Counted from the stretch's first letter, positions 53,603 to 63,126 are shown. The stretch is DNA of 64,000 nucleotides from Clostridium_AD sp050717635 (GCF_050717635.1 NZ_JBOITO010000039.1:306065-370064); one strand, 5' to 3'. A program made the numbers and translations. Notes: generated by a model from the sequence alone, not told the origin.

Positions 53603-54151
53603 TTATTTTTTTAGAGCATCCCACTCCAGTCTCAGTATTCCATATAAATACATATCATATCGCTTGCCATCTCTATGTATAAATTCTCTATAGACCCCTT
53701 CTCTTTTGAAGCCTAATTTCTCATATAGTTTTATAGCAGTTTCATTGTATTCAAGCACAGTAAGCTCTATTCTATGCAAATTCAGCTCCTCAAATCCAAA
53801 TTCCATGGTAAGGCTAAGAGCTTCCTTCGCATATCCGCGCCCCCTATGCTTTTCTTCTCCAATTCCTATATAAATTATTGCAGTCCCATTGTTCCAAGCT
53901 ATATTTTCAAATCCTGTAATGCCAACAAATTCTTTATGCTCTAGATTTTTTATAGCAAAAATATAACCTGTACTACATTTTCTTATATCACTAATTATCT
54001 CTTTTACCTCTTCCACATCTTTAGGAATAGCACTAACTACATCATAATAGCGCATAAATTCTACATCAGTGTGCCACTTTTGAATTTCTGGAATATCTTC
54101 TTCATTAATAGAAGTAAGTTTAACTTTTTCCCCAATTAAAAGATTTTTCAC
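53603..54151 (-). CDS. GNAT-family N-acetyltransferase (RimJ/RimL-like)
   Basis: 182 residues from a GTG at 54151, chosen because GAGGG lies about 10 bases upstream and the conserved domain begins VKLTSINEEDIPEIQKWH; a 16-codon longer ATG form has no good site. Acetyl-CoA loop GIGEEKHRGRGYAKEALSLTMEFGF, then LHRIELTVLEYNETAIKLYEKLGFKREGVYREF. Probably acetylates a protein N-terminus, polyamine or small amine. Confidence 0.88.
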   Translation of the reverse strand: MKNLLIGEKVKLTSINEEDIPEIQKWHTDVEFMRYYDVVSAIPKDVEEVKEIISDIRKCSTGYIFAIKNLEHKEFVGITGFENIAWNNGTAIIYIGIGEEKHRGRGYAKEALSLTMEFGFEELNLHRIELTVLEYNETAIKLYEKLGFKREGVYREFIHRDGKRYDMYLYGILRLEWDALKK

Positions 54152-54198
54152 TATATCACTTCCCTCTATTTTTTTTAATATTACTTGAGTTATCTTCA

Positions 54199-54231
54199 AA
54201 AAAATAGACTAGCCTAGCTAGTCTATTTTTT
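54199..54231 (-). terminator. Terminator of the DUF2156 gene
   Basis: AAAATAGACTAGC / GCTAGTCTATTTT with T-run on both sides, overlapping the DUF2156 stop region. Confidence 0.8.
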
Positions 54232-55153
54232 ATGAAATAATCTTACAAAGATGGTTGACACTAAAAATATACTTTTTTTCTAATTTCAAAGGATGATATG
54301 ATAATTTAGATTTTCTAAGACCATCAATTCCTAGGTCTTGTTCTCTATTAATTATCTTAACATCACTAAAGCATCTATCGATAAAAGTTTTGTTAATAAA
54401 GCTGTACACTCCACTATAATTCATATCTCCCTTTTCTATATGAATTACTGCTAAACCATCATTTAATTTTTCTCCTAAACTAAAAGCTACTATTTTGTCA
54501 TCTACATAAACAGCTATACCAACAGTATTCATAGTATCCATGTTTTTCAACACATCTTTTATTCCCTGTAATTCATAAAAAAGCATATGATCATCGCTAT
54601 TATCCTCATACCATTTTTCTGCAGCTACTATTACATCTTTTTTAACATCTTCATCTTCAATATCTTTAACTTCATAATTATAATTTTTAATAAATGAATT
54701 ATAATGATTCTTTTTCCCATGTAGCTTCTTACCCGAAAGCTTTATAAGCTTTTCAGCTTCATACAAATAATCAAAATTATCTCTATCTTCTTTTATGCAA
54801 AGACACTTAACATCATGATCATCATATATGTCTTTTATTTCTCTCATAAATTCTTCATCAAGGTCTTTAAATAAATAATCCATATTGCGTTCTGTCTTAT
54901 ACTCCATTAGTTCCTTTATTATTTCTTTAAGATTTTCTTTGTTATAGCCTAATGGCTGCATAAAGTAGTATTTTCCTTCAAAATCTTTTTTCTTTATTAT
55001 TAGAGCATCTTTATAAGTAGTAAAACAAACATCGCAAGCTTTTCTCCATATATATAAAGTTGTAAAAGAATATTCGCAGCTTAAAAATTTATATGGATTT
55101 ATAAAATTCTCCAATATATCCTTATCCTCAATTACAAGTCTTTTAAAAATCAT
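54230..55153 (-). CDS. DUF2156 protein (phosphatidylglycerol lysyltransferase C-domain-like)
   Basis: 307 residues from the ATG at 55153 (GGGAAAGG upstream). Two GNAT-like halves as in the soluble DUF2156 family: YKFLSCEYSFTTLYIWRKA near the start, KKLHGKKNHYNSFIKNY in the middle (RKNHLNRF-type family block), and NREQDLGIDGLRKSKLSYHPLKLEKKY at the end. It lacks the membrane part of MprF. Relatives may transfer amino acids or acyl groups; reaction here unknown. Confidence 0.82.
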   Translation of the reverse strand: MIFKRLVIEDKDILENFINPYKFLSCEYSFTTLYIWRKACDVCFTTYKDALIIKKKDFEGKYYFMQPLGYNKENLKEIIKELMEYKTERNMDYLFKDLDEEFMREIKDIYDDHDVKCLCIKEDRDNFDYLYEAEKLIKLSGKKLHGKKNHYNSFIKNYNYEVKDIEDEDVKKDVIVAAEKWYEDNSDDHMLFYELQGIKDVLKNMDTMNTVGIAVYVDDKIVAFSLGEKLNDGLAVIHIEKGDMNYSGVYSFINKTFIDRCFSDVKIINREQDLGIDGLRKSKLSYHPLKLEKKYIFSVNHLCKIIS

Positions 55154-55356
55154 TATATCAACCTTTCCCTTCAATATGAGACATAAATATAAATATCTAT
55201 TTACATCAATACATTATTATACACTATTTTCTAGGTTTTTGCAAATGAATCTTCTGTGAACCATCATAACTTCCAAATAAAAAATTTATAATCATAAAAT
55301 AAATGTTAGTCTTTTCCGTTCTTCTCTGTAACTGTTACTTTATAATAATTATTATG

Positions 55357-55398
55357 ATTTACTATATCATTGTATCATGGTATTATGATATAGTAAAT
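55357..55398. promoter_or_regulatory. 14-bp perfect inverted repeat upstream of ccdA
   Basis: ATTTACTATATCAT (55357-55370) and ATGATATAGTAAAT (55385-55398) with a 14-base loop, about 75 bases before the ccdA start. Could be an operator pair or a cruciform; no T-run follows, so not a normal terminator. Confidence 0.45.
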
Positions 55399-55475
55399 AC
55401 AATATCAATAATATAATTTAATTAAATCCACTTACAAATTTATATTAAATTAATATCCTAGGAGGTGATGCATAC

Positions 55476-56180
55476 TTGGACAATATTTCTTTCATATTAG
55501 CATTTTCAGCAGGCTTACTTTCTTTTTTATCCCCCTGTGTTTTACCACTAGTACCAGCGTACATTAGTTACTTAACTGGAACAGCCATTGATGAATTAGA
55601 TAATAAAAAAGCAAAACTTACTATATTATATAAATCTTTTGGATTTGTGTTAGGTTTTTCTATTATTTTCATTATAATGGGTGCATCTATAACCACCCTT
55701 GGCAAACTTTTTAACGATAATGTAATTATTTTCAGAAAAATTAGTGGAACTTTAATGATTATATTCGGATTCCATACAATGGGTTTACTAAAGATTAAGC
55801 TGCTTTATAGAGAAAAAAGATTTTTTTCATTTAATAAAGCTAGTGGTAAGTTCGGTTCTATACTTATGGGTATGGCTTTTGCTGCTGGTTGGACCCCTTG
55901 TATAGGTCCTATACTATCATCTATACTTATCTATGCAAGTAGTTTTGAAACAATAGGAAAGGGTATTATTTTGCTTTCTGTATATTCATTAGGTCTTGCC
56001 GTTCCCTTTATATTGACTGCACTTGCAATCGGTAGCTTTACAAAACACAAAAATGTGATTTTTAAATATTTACCTATAGTATCCTATATAAGTGGAATAC
56101 TCTTAGTAGCAATGGGTGTTCTTATTTTCACAGATAAAGTAAGTAAACTAAGCCGTTATTTTGAGTTTTTTAATTTTTAA
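55476..56180 (+). CDS. ccdA: CcdA-type thiol:disulfide membrane transporter
   Basis: 234 residues from a TTG with AGGAGGTGATG upstream. Six membrane helices, with the two redox cysteines in SFLSPCVLPLVPAYISYLTG and WTPCIGPILSSIL (proline-rich DsbD-beta signature). It moves reducing power from cytoplasmic thioredoxin to an outside thioredoxin-like partner, here the TlpA protein encoded 17 bases downstream. No cytochrome c genes are near, so general extracytoplasmic thiol reduction is likely. Confidence 0.92.
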   Translation: MDNISFILAFSAGLLSFLSPCVLPLVPAYISYLTGTAIDELDNKKAKLTILYKSFGFVLGFSIIFIIMGASITTLGKLFNDNVIIFRKISGTLMIIFGFHTMGLLKIKLLYREKRFFSFNKASGKFGSILMGMAFAAGWTPCIGPILSSILIYASSFETIGKGIILLSVYSLGLAVPFILTALAIGSFTKHKNVIFKYLPIVSYISGILLVAMGVLIFTDKVSKLSRYFEFFNF

Positions 56181-56197
56181 TTGATTGGAGGAAAATA

Positions 56198-56800
56198 ATG
56201 AAAAAACTAATTCTACCATTACTTGTTATCTTAGTATTTGGCATAAGTATCTACACTGTAACTAATTATAATAAAAACAAAGCAAAGGATTTAGCCATAG
56301 CTAAAGAAGAAAATTCTAAGGAAAATAGTACAACTCCAAGTTCAGAAGCTGCAACTGAAAAAGAACCTGCTTCTGGTGAAAATACTACTCCTGAAAAAAT
56401 ACCAGCTTTAGATTTCAAACTTAAGGATTTAAACGGCAAGGAAGTATCCCTAAGTGATTTCAAAGGTAAAAAAGTGTTTCTAAATTTTTGGGCAAGTTGG
56501 TGCCCTCCTTGCAAAGCAGAAATGCCTGATATTGAAAAAGTATATAATGAAACTAAGGATTCTGATTTAGTTATCCTAGCTATAAATGTTGGTGAGAGCA
56601 GGGACGCAGCAAAATCTTTTATTGATGATAACAAATTCAGCTTTAAAGTCTTATTGGATTCAGATGAAAATACATCTAATCAATATAAACTTACTGGATA
56701 TCCAACTTCATATTTTATTGATACAGAAGGTAATATTGTATCAACAAAAATTGGATACATGACCCTAGAAGAAATGAAAGCCCACATTAGTGAACTATAA
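56198..56800 (+). CDS. TlpA/ResA-like membrane-anchored thioredoxin
   Basis: 200 residues. N-terminal membrane anchor (about 4-22), a Glu/Ser/Thr-rich linker (about 30-68), then an AhpC/TlpA thioredoxin domain with FLNFWASWCPPCKAEMPDI (CxxC pair) and cis-Pro in TGYPTSYFIDTEG. Works outside the membrane and is reduced by the CcdA protein encoded upstream. GGAGG precedes the ATG. Confidence 0.93.
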   Translation: MKKLILPLLVILVFGISIYTVTNYNKNKAKDLAIAKEENSKENSTTPSSEAATEKEPASGENTTPEKIPALDFKLKDLNGKEVSLSDFKGKKVFLNFWASWCPPCKAEMPDIEKVYNETKDSDLVILAINVGESRDAAKSFIDDNKFSFKVLLDSDENTSNQYKLTGYPTSYFIDTEGNIVSTKIGYMTLEEMKAHISEL

Positions 56801-56818
56801 TCTCATATCACTTTAAAA

Positions 56819-56861
56819 TAAAACGCCTTAGGAAATTTTAACAATTTTCTAAGGGTTTTAC
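56819..56861. terminator. Terminator between tlpA and the hybrid kinase
   Basis: AAAACGCCTTAGGAAATT / AATTTTCTAAGGGTTTT, imperfect stem with T-rich right flank between convergent genes. Confidence 0.65.
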
Positions 56862-56877
56862 TTTTCTTATCATAACT

Positions 56878-59800
56878 CTACCTATATATATCAGAGAATT
56901 CTATTGATAGATTTTCATCATAGTTTGTTTTAAATACCTCTCTATTTTTTAAACTATTTTCTTCTTGTTCTTTATCAATTACTCTAACTGGTAGAGTTAT
57001 GATAAATTCACTTCCCATTCCCTCTTCACTACTTACAGAAATTCCACCGCCATGCAATTCTACTAGCGACTTTACTAACGCTAGTCCTATCCCACTACCT
57101 TCATTTTGCCTGGATGTAGACTTATCAATTTGAGCAAATCGTTCAAAAATAAATTTCAACTTATCTTTTGGAATTCCTATGCCTGTATCCTTCACAGATA
57201 TTTCAACAAAATCACCTTTATCCAAAATATTAACTAGAATACTTCCATTCTTTTTGGTAAATTTAACTGCATTAGATAATAAATTCAGCATAATTCTCTC
57301 AATTTTTTCTTCATCAAAAGCTATTGTTTTTTCTTCTACATCAGTATCAAATATAAGGGTTATGCCATTATTCTTTATATACTCAGCCACGGATTGAGAT
57401 ATTTCTTCTACAATATACACTATATCTCCATTTTTTAGGTTAAGGCTTATGTAGTTTGCATCTATTTTAGTTGTATCTATTATATTATTTATAAGTCTAA
57501 GTAACCTTAAAGAATTCTGATTCATTATCTTGATATAATATTTAATTTTTTCATCACCTAAGCTTTTTGATCCATCAAGAGACTTTAATAACTGTATTGT
57601 ACTACAAATTACATTTAGAGGAGTTCTAAGTTCATGTGACATATTAGCTAAAAATTCTGTTTTCACCTTGTCATTTTCCATAAGATCTTCCACATGTCTA
57701 TTAGTTTCTTCACTTTGTATCCTAAGTGTTTCAACTTTATTTTCAGCTACTGAAATCTCATGTACCAGTGATAATGCTCCTTTGACCGAATGTTTTAAGG
57801 TTATCAACGTATTAGTCCTACACAATAACTCATTCATCTTAAAAGGTTTCTTTAAATAATCATTTGCACCACACTCAAAGGACAGAACTAAGTTCTCTAG
57901 ATTACTGTCTGCAGTCATAATTAATACTGGGAGTTCAAACATAGACTGTTTTTCCCTAATTATTTCACATACTTTATAGCCTAAAATATCAGGCATCATC
58001 ATATCAAGAATTACTAAATCTAAATCTGCATTTTCTTCTACAAGCCTCAATGCTTCCTTACCGCTAGAAGCCTCTAAAACTTCAAAAGGTTTGCTAGATA
58101 AAAAGTTCTTTAGCACCTTAAGATTCACGTACTCATCGTCTACTATTAAAATTTTATATTTATCTGTAACACTAGAATTTATGTTTTTATTAATAATTTT
58201 TTTGACATTTTCCTTGGAAATACCTATTTTTTTAGCCTCTTTATTAAATTTATTATGTATATTTTCCATAGAATAACTCTTTTGCTGTTTCTTAGTACAT
58301 AGTGGAAGCGTAAATTCAAATTCACTTCCTTCTCCCATAACCGAAGAAACCTTTATACTCCCACCCTGTATTTCAATAAGTTCTTTAGTTACATAAAGCC
58401 CTACTCCCGTTCCACCATACTTAACTGAAATTCCATCCACCTGCTCATATCGAGTAAAAATTTCTTGGAGCTTTTGCTTTGGGATTCCTATTCCTGTGTC
58501 TTTAACATATATATGAACAAATGAATTTTTTACAGCATAGGATAATGTTATTTGTCCAATGTTTGTAAATTTTATAGCGTTACCTAGTAAATTATATAGA
58601 ATTTGTTGTATTCTATCTTCATCTCCAAATACATATGGTGTCTTTTCATCTATCGTACTTGTAAAAGTAACATTTTTATTATTTAACGAAATTTGACTAA
58701 ATTTCATTACCATTTCTATCATATTACTCATACTAACACATTTCCTATTTAATACAATTTCATTGTTTTTAAGCTTAGAGAATGTCATCATATCGTTAAC
58801 CAAGTTAGTTAATCGTTTTGCACTAGAATTTACCAAAAATAAATCTTCTCTAAGTTCCTCATCTAAGATACGGTTCTTATTTTTTACTATTCCTTCGGTT
58901 AATCCAATAATCCCGTTAAGTGGGGTTTTTAACTCGTGAGAAGTCATAGCAAAAAAATCATCTTTTAAGTGATCTACTGATTTTAGTTTAGTACTAATAT
59001 TTTCAACTCTTGAAAGTTCATTTGCTTGCCTTTTTGCTAAAACATAGTAATTCACAAGAATAAATATCAATATCCCTAGCGATGCAAAAGAACCTGTAAT
59101 TATTATACTATATTCATATAAAATATCATTAATTCTCGTAATAATTAGTGCAAATAGTCCTACTATAACTATATAGTCAGTCCCTTCTTTATGTATAGAA
59201 AGTTTGTACATCATATAAAAAAGTGACAAAAGCGCAAATATCTCAAAAGGCGGTAAATAATATATATAATATTCAATAGGAAGAAAAATTACCATTACAG
59301 TATATAATAAAGCTAAATAATTTGATGTTTTAATAACCTTATCTGAAATTGTTTTTTTATATGAACTATATATAAATAAAATTATAAAAGGAATGTACGA
59401 GTAAAAAGTCCATATTTTTAACTTTGTAAAGAAATTATAATTAAAGTTAGGTAACAACGAAATAATGAAACCTTCGCCAACAAATAATGTTCTAATGGCA
59501 ATAATTATACAAACCATTGCAAAATATAATTGAGCCTTGTCTTTTCTTCTATTAATAAATACACCCAAACTATATATAGCAGCCATAATGGTACATCCAA
59601 TAATAAATAAATCTAATGCTAGTTTATTCTCCCTCATAGCTGTAATTTCCCAAGATCTACCTAACACTAATGTATCTATGAATGCATATTGCTTGTAGAA
59701 ATTACTGATTCTAAGTAATAAGTAACTTTGACCATTTTCTACGTAGAAGGAACCTATTGCGGGGACTCGTTGTAGCACCATTTCATCTTTTGTCTTACTC

Positions 59801-60228
59801 ACCTGCCCAACAGAGGTTATTAATCTATTATCAGCCATAAGTTCGAATGCACCTTGGATATAATCTGCTTTCACTGAATAAAGGTTCTCATTATTATTCA
59901 TAAGTAACTTCAATTTATATGTACAATATCCCTGATGTTCCAAAATGCCTGGTAGCTTTTTATAGCTCATAGCTTCTTCAGAAGCACTTTTAAAATCACT
60001 AGGCATATACAGCTCATTATCATAAAACTCCCACTCTCCATTAAGTTTTATCATACCATCCCTTTTAAAATCCCAATTTCTTAAATCTAATACTCCCTCC
60101 ACAGCCATAGGTATATTTTTTTCTGTATGACTAACTTCGCTACTTCCTTTAATTATTGTCAAAAGTATAATTAAAGTTATTGATAGCAAAATAAATATTT
60201 TACTTTTATTAGACTTAATTTCTTTCAT
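56878..60228 (-). CDS. Large hybrid sensor kinase: 7TMR-DISM, two kinase cores around a receiver
   Basis: 1116 residues. Signal anchor about 10-28; extracellular 7TMR-DISM/jelly-roll domain about 40-195 (LNGEWEFYDNEL); seven membrane helices about 203-398. Then HisKA-1 with H431 (FFAMTSHELKTPLNG), HATPase-1 (DTGIGIPKQK, GGTGVGLYV), receiver about 690-805 with D741 (VILDMMMPD) and Lys in LKKPF, a coiled linker, HisKA-2 with H864 (LANMSHELRTPLN) and HATPase-2 (DTGIGIPKDK, GSGIGLALV). Tail ends IEFSDIYR. The second core is close to the kinase at 28714. No regulator gene adjacent; intramolecular relay is possible. Confidence 0.92.
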   Translation of the reverse strand: MKEIKSNKSKIFILLSITLIILLTIIKGSSEVSHTEKNIPMAVEGVLDLRNWDFKRDGMIKLNGEWEFYDNELYMPSDFKSASEEAMSYKKLPGILEHQGYCTYKLKLLMNNNENLYSVKADYIQGAFELMADNRLITSVGQVSKTKDEMVLQRVPAIGSFYVENGQSYLLLRISNFYKQYAFIDTLVLGRSWEITAMRENKLALDLFIIGCTIMAAIYSLGVFINRRKDKAQLYFAMVCIIIAIRTLFVGEGFIISLLPNFNYNFFTKLKIWTFYSYIPFIILFIYSSYKKTISDKVIKTSNYLALLYTVMVIFLPIEYYIYYLPPFEIFALLSLFYMMYKLSIHKEGTDYIVIVGLFALIITRINDILYEYSIIITGSFASLGILIFILVNYYVLAKRQANELSRVENISTKLKSVDHLKDDFFAMTSHELKTPLNGIIGLTEGIVKNKNRILDEELREDLFLVNSSAKRLTNLVNDMMTFSKLKNNEIVLNRKCVSMSNMIEMVMKFSQISLNNKNVTFTSTIDEKTPYVFGDEDRIQQILYNLLGNAIKFTNIGQITLSYAVKNSFVHIYVKDTGIGIPKQKLQEIFTRYEQVDGISVKYGGTGVGLYVTKELIEIQGGSIKVSSVMGEGSEFEFTLPLCTKKQQKSYSMENIHNKFNKEAKKIGISKENVKKIINKNINSSVTDKYKILIVDDEYVNLKVLKNFLSSKPFEVLEASSGKEALRLVEENADLDLVILDMMMPDILGYKVCEIIREKQSMFELPVLIMTADSNLENLVLSFECGANDYLKKPFKMNELLCRTNTLITLKHSVKGALSLVHEISVAENKVETLRIQSEETNRHVEDLMENDKVKTEFLANMSHELRTPLNVICSTIQLLKSLDGSKSLGDEKIKYYIKIMNQNSLRLLRLINNIIDTTKIDANYISLNLKNGDIVYIVEEISQSVAEYIKNNGITLIFDTDVEEKTIAFDEEKIERIMLNLLSNAVKFTKKNGSILVNILDKGDFVEISVKDTGIGIPKDKLKFIFERFAQIDKSTSRQNEGSGIGLALVKSLVELHGGGISVSSEEGMGSEFIITLPVRVIDKEQEENSLKNREVFKTNYDENLSIEFSDIYR

Positions 60229-60550
60229 GAATTAGCTCCTTTATTAATTTTGTTTGTAATAACGTATTAAGCTAAATGCTTACAATATATAATAACATAT
60301 TATATGTAATATACGTATATATTACAACAAAACAGTACACATTGTTACAAGTATTTTATACTTAAAATAAATAATGCATTACAATATTGTCGAAAACAGA
60401 CAAAAAATTTGAAATTTTGAATTATTTACTCTTGATTGTTTTATATCCAATATAAAACAATTGTTAAAACATTAATGCTAAATCAATACAAATACTTCTT
60501 AATTCATGGTATAATCTTGTTAGTTAAATCTTAAGGAGTGTGAACACAGT
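60229..60550. other. 322-base gap with a 12-bp hairpin
   Basis: Divergent promoters of the hybrid kinase and the CNNM gene must lie here. At 60435-60461 ATTGTTTTATAT and its exact complement flank a three-base loop; at 60305-60326 a near-palindromic TGTAATATAC/GTATATATTACA stands. No gene was recognised. Confidence 0.5.
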
Positions 60551-61792
60551 ATGGACCCCGATGCGTGGCAAATTATATCTTTAGTTGTTTTATTAATGTT
60601 TTCCGCCTTTTTCTCTGCCTCTGAAACTGCTTTAATGAGTTTAAGCAAAATTAGGTTACGACATATGGTAGATTCCGAAACTAAAGGTGCTGAGAGAATT
60701 AATAAATTAATTAAAAATCCAAGTAAACTTTTAGGTTCTATTTTAGTAGGAAATAACATTTCAAATATTGGTGCATCTGCACTAGCAACTTCACTTGCAA
60801 TTAACATTTATGGAGACTCTGGAGTAGCTATTGCAACAGCCATAATGACAATTGTTGTATTAATTTTTGCTGAAATAACACCAAAGTCATTAGCTGCACA
60901 AAATTCTGAAAAAATATCTCTAAAAGTTTCTGGCCCAATAAGTATAATTACCTTTGTTTTAAATCCACTTATTACAGTGTTAATTTATATAACAAATACA
61001 ATTATTAAGATGCTTGGTGGCGAAATTGATAAGGTAAAACCATTTATTACTGAAGAAGAATTAAAAACAATGGTTAGTGTAAGTCATGAGGAAGGTGTTT
61101 TAGAAGGCGAAGAAAAACAAATGATTTATAATGTATTTGAGTTTGGAGATTCGCAAGCAAAGGATGTTATGACTCCACGAACAGATATGATTGTAGCAAA
61201 TATAAACTCAACTTACCAAGAACTCATAAACATTTTTAGAGAAGAGCAATTCTCTAGATTACCTATATATGAAGAGACTGTCGATAATATTATTGGAGTT
61301 TTATATATTAAAGATTTAATTTTTTTCGAAGATGGAAAAGAAGAATTCAGTATAGAAAAGCATATGCGTGTTCCTTACTTTACTTATGAGTTTAAAAGCA
61401 CTGTTGATTTATTTGCAGATATGCGTGCAAAGAGAGTACCTATAGCAATCTTATTAGATGAATATGGCGGTACCTCTGGTATTGTTACTATTGAGGATTT
61501 AGTAGAAGAAATTGTGGGCGATCTAGAAGATGAATACGACGATGACGAAGATAAAATTGAAGTTATTAAAGAAGATGAATACATTGTTGATGGCGATACT
61601 AAAATAAGCATGATTAATGAAATGATAGGCTTAAACATAGAATCAGAGGATTTTGATTCTATAGGTGGCTTTGTTACAGGGCTACTTGGTCGACTTCCAA
61701 AGACAGGTGAAACTATAAATTATAATGATACGAAATTCACTATACAAAGTACCAGCAGAAATCGTATTGTGAAAATGAAAATTATAACTTAA
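60551..61792 (+). CDS. CNNM/CBS/CorC-type membrane protein (hemolysin C family)
   Basis: 413 residues. CNNM (DUF21) membrane domain about 1-185 (LLMFSAFFSASETALMSLSKIRLR, ILVGNNISNIGASALAT, FAEITPKSLAAQ), two CBS domains about 200-325 (VMTPRTDMIVANI, FSRLPIYEETVDNIIGVLYIKDL, DEYGGTSGIVTIEDLVEEIVGD) and CorC_HlyC domain about 340-413. The family includes Mg2+ or divalent-cation exporters (MpfA). AAGGAGTG precedes the ATG. Single gene with terminator. Confidence 0.93.
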   Translation: MDPDAWQIISLVVLLMFSAFFSASETALMSLSKIRLRHMVDSETKGAERINKLIKNPSKLLGSILVGNNISNIGASALATSLAINIYGDSGVAIATAIMTIVVLIFAEITPKSLAAQNSEKISLKVSGPISIITFVLNPLITVLIYITNTIIKMLGGEIDKVKPFITEEELKTMVSVSHEEGVLEGEEKQMIYNVFEFGDSQAKDVMTPRTDMIVANINSTYQELINIFREEQFSRLPIYEETVDNIIGVLYIKDLIFFEDGKEEFSIEKHMRVPYFTYEFKSTVDLFADMRAKRVPIAILLDEYGGTSGIVTIEDLVEEIVGDLEDEYDDDEDKIEVIKEDEYIVDGDTKISMINEMIGLNIESEDFDSIGGFVTGLLGRLPKTGETINYNDTKFTIQSTSRNRIVKMKIIT

Positions 61793-61799
61793 CATAAAA

Positions 61800-61842
61800 A
61801 AAGTACTTAAAGCTTATTATCTAAACCAGCTTTAAGTACTTT
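61800..61842. terminator. Terminator between convergent CNNM and helicase genes
   Basis: AAAGTACTTAAAGC / GCTTTAAGTACTTT around a 15-base loop. Confidence 0.7.
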
Positions 61843-61858
61843 AAAATTTGTAAATCTC

Positions 61859-62965
61859 CTATAAAATTTTCCTAGGAATTTGACATTTTATTTTCTTTTC
61901 TATAGAATCCAAAATAAATTTATCCTTAGGAGCTGCAAATAAATATGTGTATCCTTCTTCGCCAGCTCTTCCAGTTCTTCCTATACGATGTATATAGCCT
62001 TCCGCACTTTCAGGTATATCATAGTTATAAACATGACTCACTCCGTTTATATCAAGCCCTCTAGCCGCTACATCTGTGGCAATTAAATACTGAATGGCAC
62101 AATTTTTAAATTCTTTCATTATTTTTTCTCTTTTTGATTGTGTTATATCAGAATGCAGCTTTTTACAGTTATATCCTTTTTTATAAAGCGCCATCTCAAG
62201 ATCATCAACTCTTCTTTTAGTTCTACAAAAAATTATTGCCATAAAGGGATTACTTTCATCTAAAACCTTGCATAAATCTTCTTGTTTTCTTCTATCTGTG
62301 GTTTCTATTAAGAATTGTTTTATGTTTTTAAGTGTTGTTTGTTCCTTTTTAATAATTATTTCTTTAGGATCGTTCATAAACTTATAAGCAAGCTTTTTAA
62401 CATCAGAGCTCATAGTTGCTGAAAAACATAATGTTTGCCTACTTTTCGGTGTTCTTTCTATAATAGCTTCAATATCATTCTTAAATCCCATAAGAAGCAT
62501 TTGATCTGCCTCATCAAGCACTAAGGTCTTCAAATTATCCAGTACAACCGTACCACGACTAAGATGGTCAAGAAGCCTCCCTGGTGTTGCAATAACCAGA
62601 TGAATATTTCCCTTTAGTTTTTTAAGCTGCACACCTATATCTTTTCCACCATAGGCAGCCAAAATATTTATTTTTTTATCCCCTACAAGTTTCCTCGCTT
62701 CTGCAGTTATCTGTATTGCAAGTTCTCTTGTTGGTGTAACTATTAATCCTTGAATTGTATTTATATCAGGGGACATATTATTAAACATCGGTAGTAGAAA
62801 CGCCAGTGTTTTACCGGTACCTGTTTGTGCCTCTGCTATAATATCGCTACCTTCTTTTATGAGTGCAATACTTTGCTCTTGAATGGGAGTCGGCTCATTT
62901 ATCCCTTGAATTTTAAGCATATTTAAAATATCGTCATTTATTCCTAATTTTTTAAACTTTATCAT
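61859..62965 (-). CDS. DEAD-box ATP-dependent RNA helicase
   Basis: 368 residues from the ATG at 62965 (an ATG two codons upstream is closer to AAAGG and also possible). All core motifs: Q motif EPTPIQEQSI, Walker A AQTGTGKT, PTRELA, ATPGRLLDHL, DEAD, SAT, IIFCRT, ATDVAARGLDI and HRIGRTGRAG. It ends soon after the helicase core, without the RNA-binding tail of CshA/DbpA, so it is a minimal form. Cold-adapted bacteria depend on such helicases for RNA unwinding, but a specific role is not shown. Confidence 0.94.
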   Translation of the reverse strand: MIKFKKLGINDDILNMLKIQGINEPTPIQEQSIALIKEGSDIIAEAQTGTGKTLAFLLPMFNNMSPDINTIQGLIVTPTRELAIQITAEARKLVGDKKINILAAYGGKDIGVQLKKLKGNIHLVIATPGRLLDHLSRGTVVLDNLKTLVLDEADQMLLMGFKNDIEAIIERTPKSRQTLCFSATMSSDVKKLAYKFMNDPKEIIIKKEQTTLKNIKQFLIETTDRRKQEDLCKVLDESNPFMAIIFCRTKRRVDDLEMALYKKGYNCKKLHSDITQSKREKIMKEFKNCAIQYLIATDVAARGLDINGVSHVYNYDIPESAEGYIHRIGRTGRAGEEGYTYLFAAPKDKFILDSIEKKIKCQIPRKIL

Positions 62966-63016
62966 TATCATTTACCTTTCTATTTAAAACATATTTTTGT
63001 CAGTTTATTATACCAT

Positions 63017-63077
63017 TGGTGCCACCCACGTGGCAAGTGGCATGTTAAAGATGCCACTTGCCACGTGGGTGGCACCA
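63017..63077. repeat. Inverted pair of the GC-rich palindromic repeat, copies D1 and D2
   Basis: D1 (plus, 63017-63047) and D2 (minus, 63048-63077) meet tail to tail. TGGTGCCACC at the left end and GGTGGCACCA at the right end bound a perfect 27-bp stem with a seven-base loop GTTAAAG. Lies between the helicase and lipoprotein genes. Confidence 0.92.
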
Positions 63078-63080
63078 TCT

Positions 63081-63118
63081 AAAAAAACAGCCAATCCACT
63101 AGGATTGGCTGTTTTTTT
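63081..63118 (-). terminator. Terminator of the lipoprotein gene
   Basis: AAAACAGCCAATCC / GGATTGGCTGTTTT with T-runs both sides, just after the lipoprotein stop. Confidence 0.88.
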
Positions 63119-63126
63119 AATATAAT

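Noticed and set aside
63017..63077. Reading the large hairpin as a transcription terminator
   Set aside because: There is no T-run directly after the stem and both arms are copies of the dispersed repeat; a separate proper terminator lies at 63081-63118.
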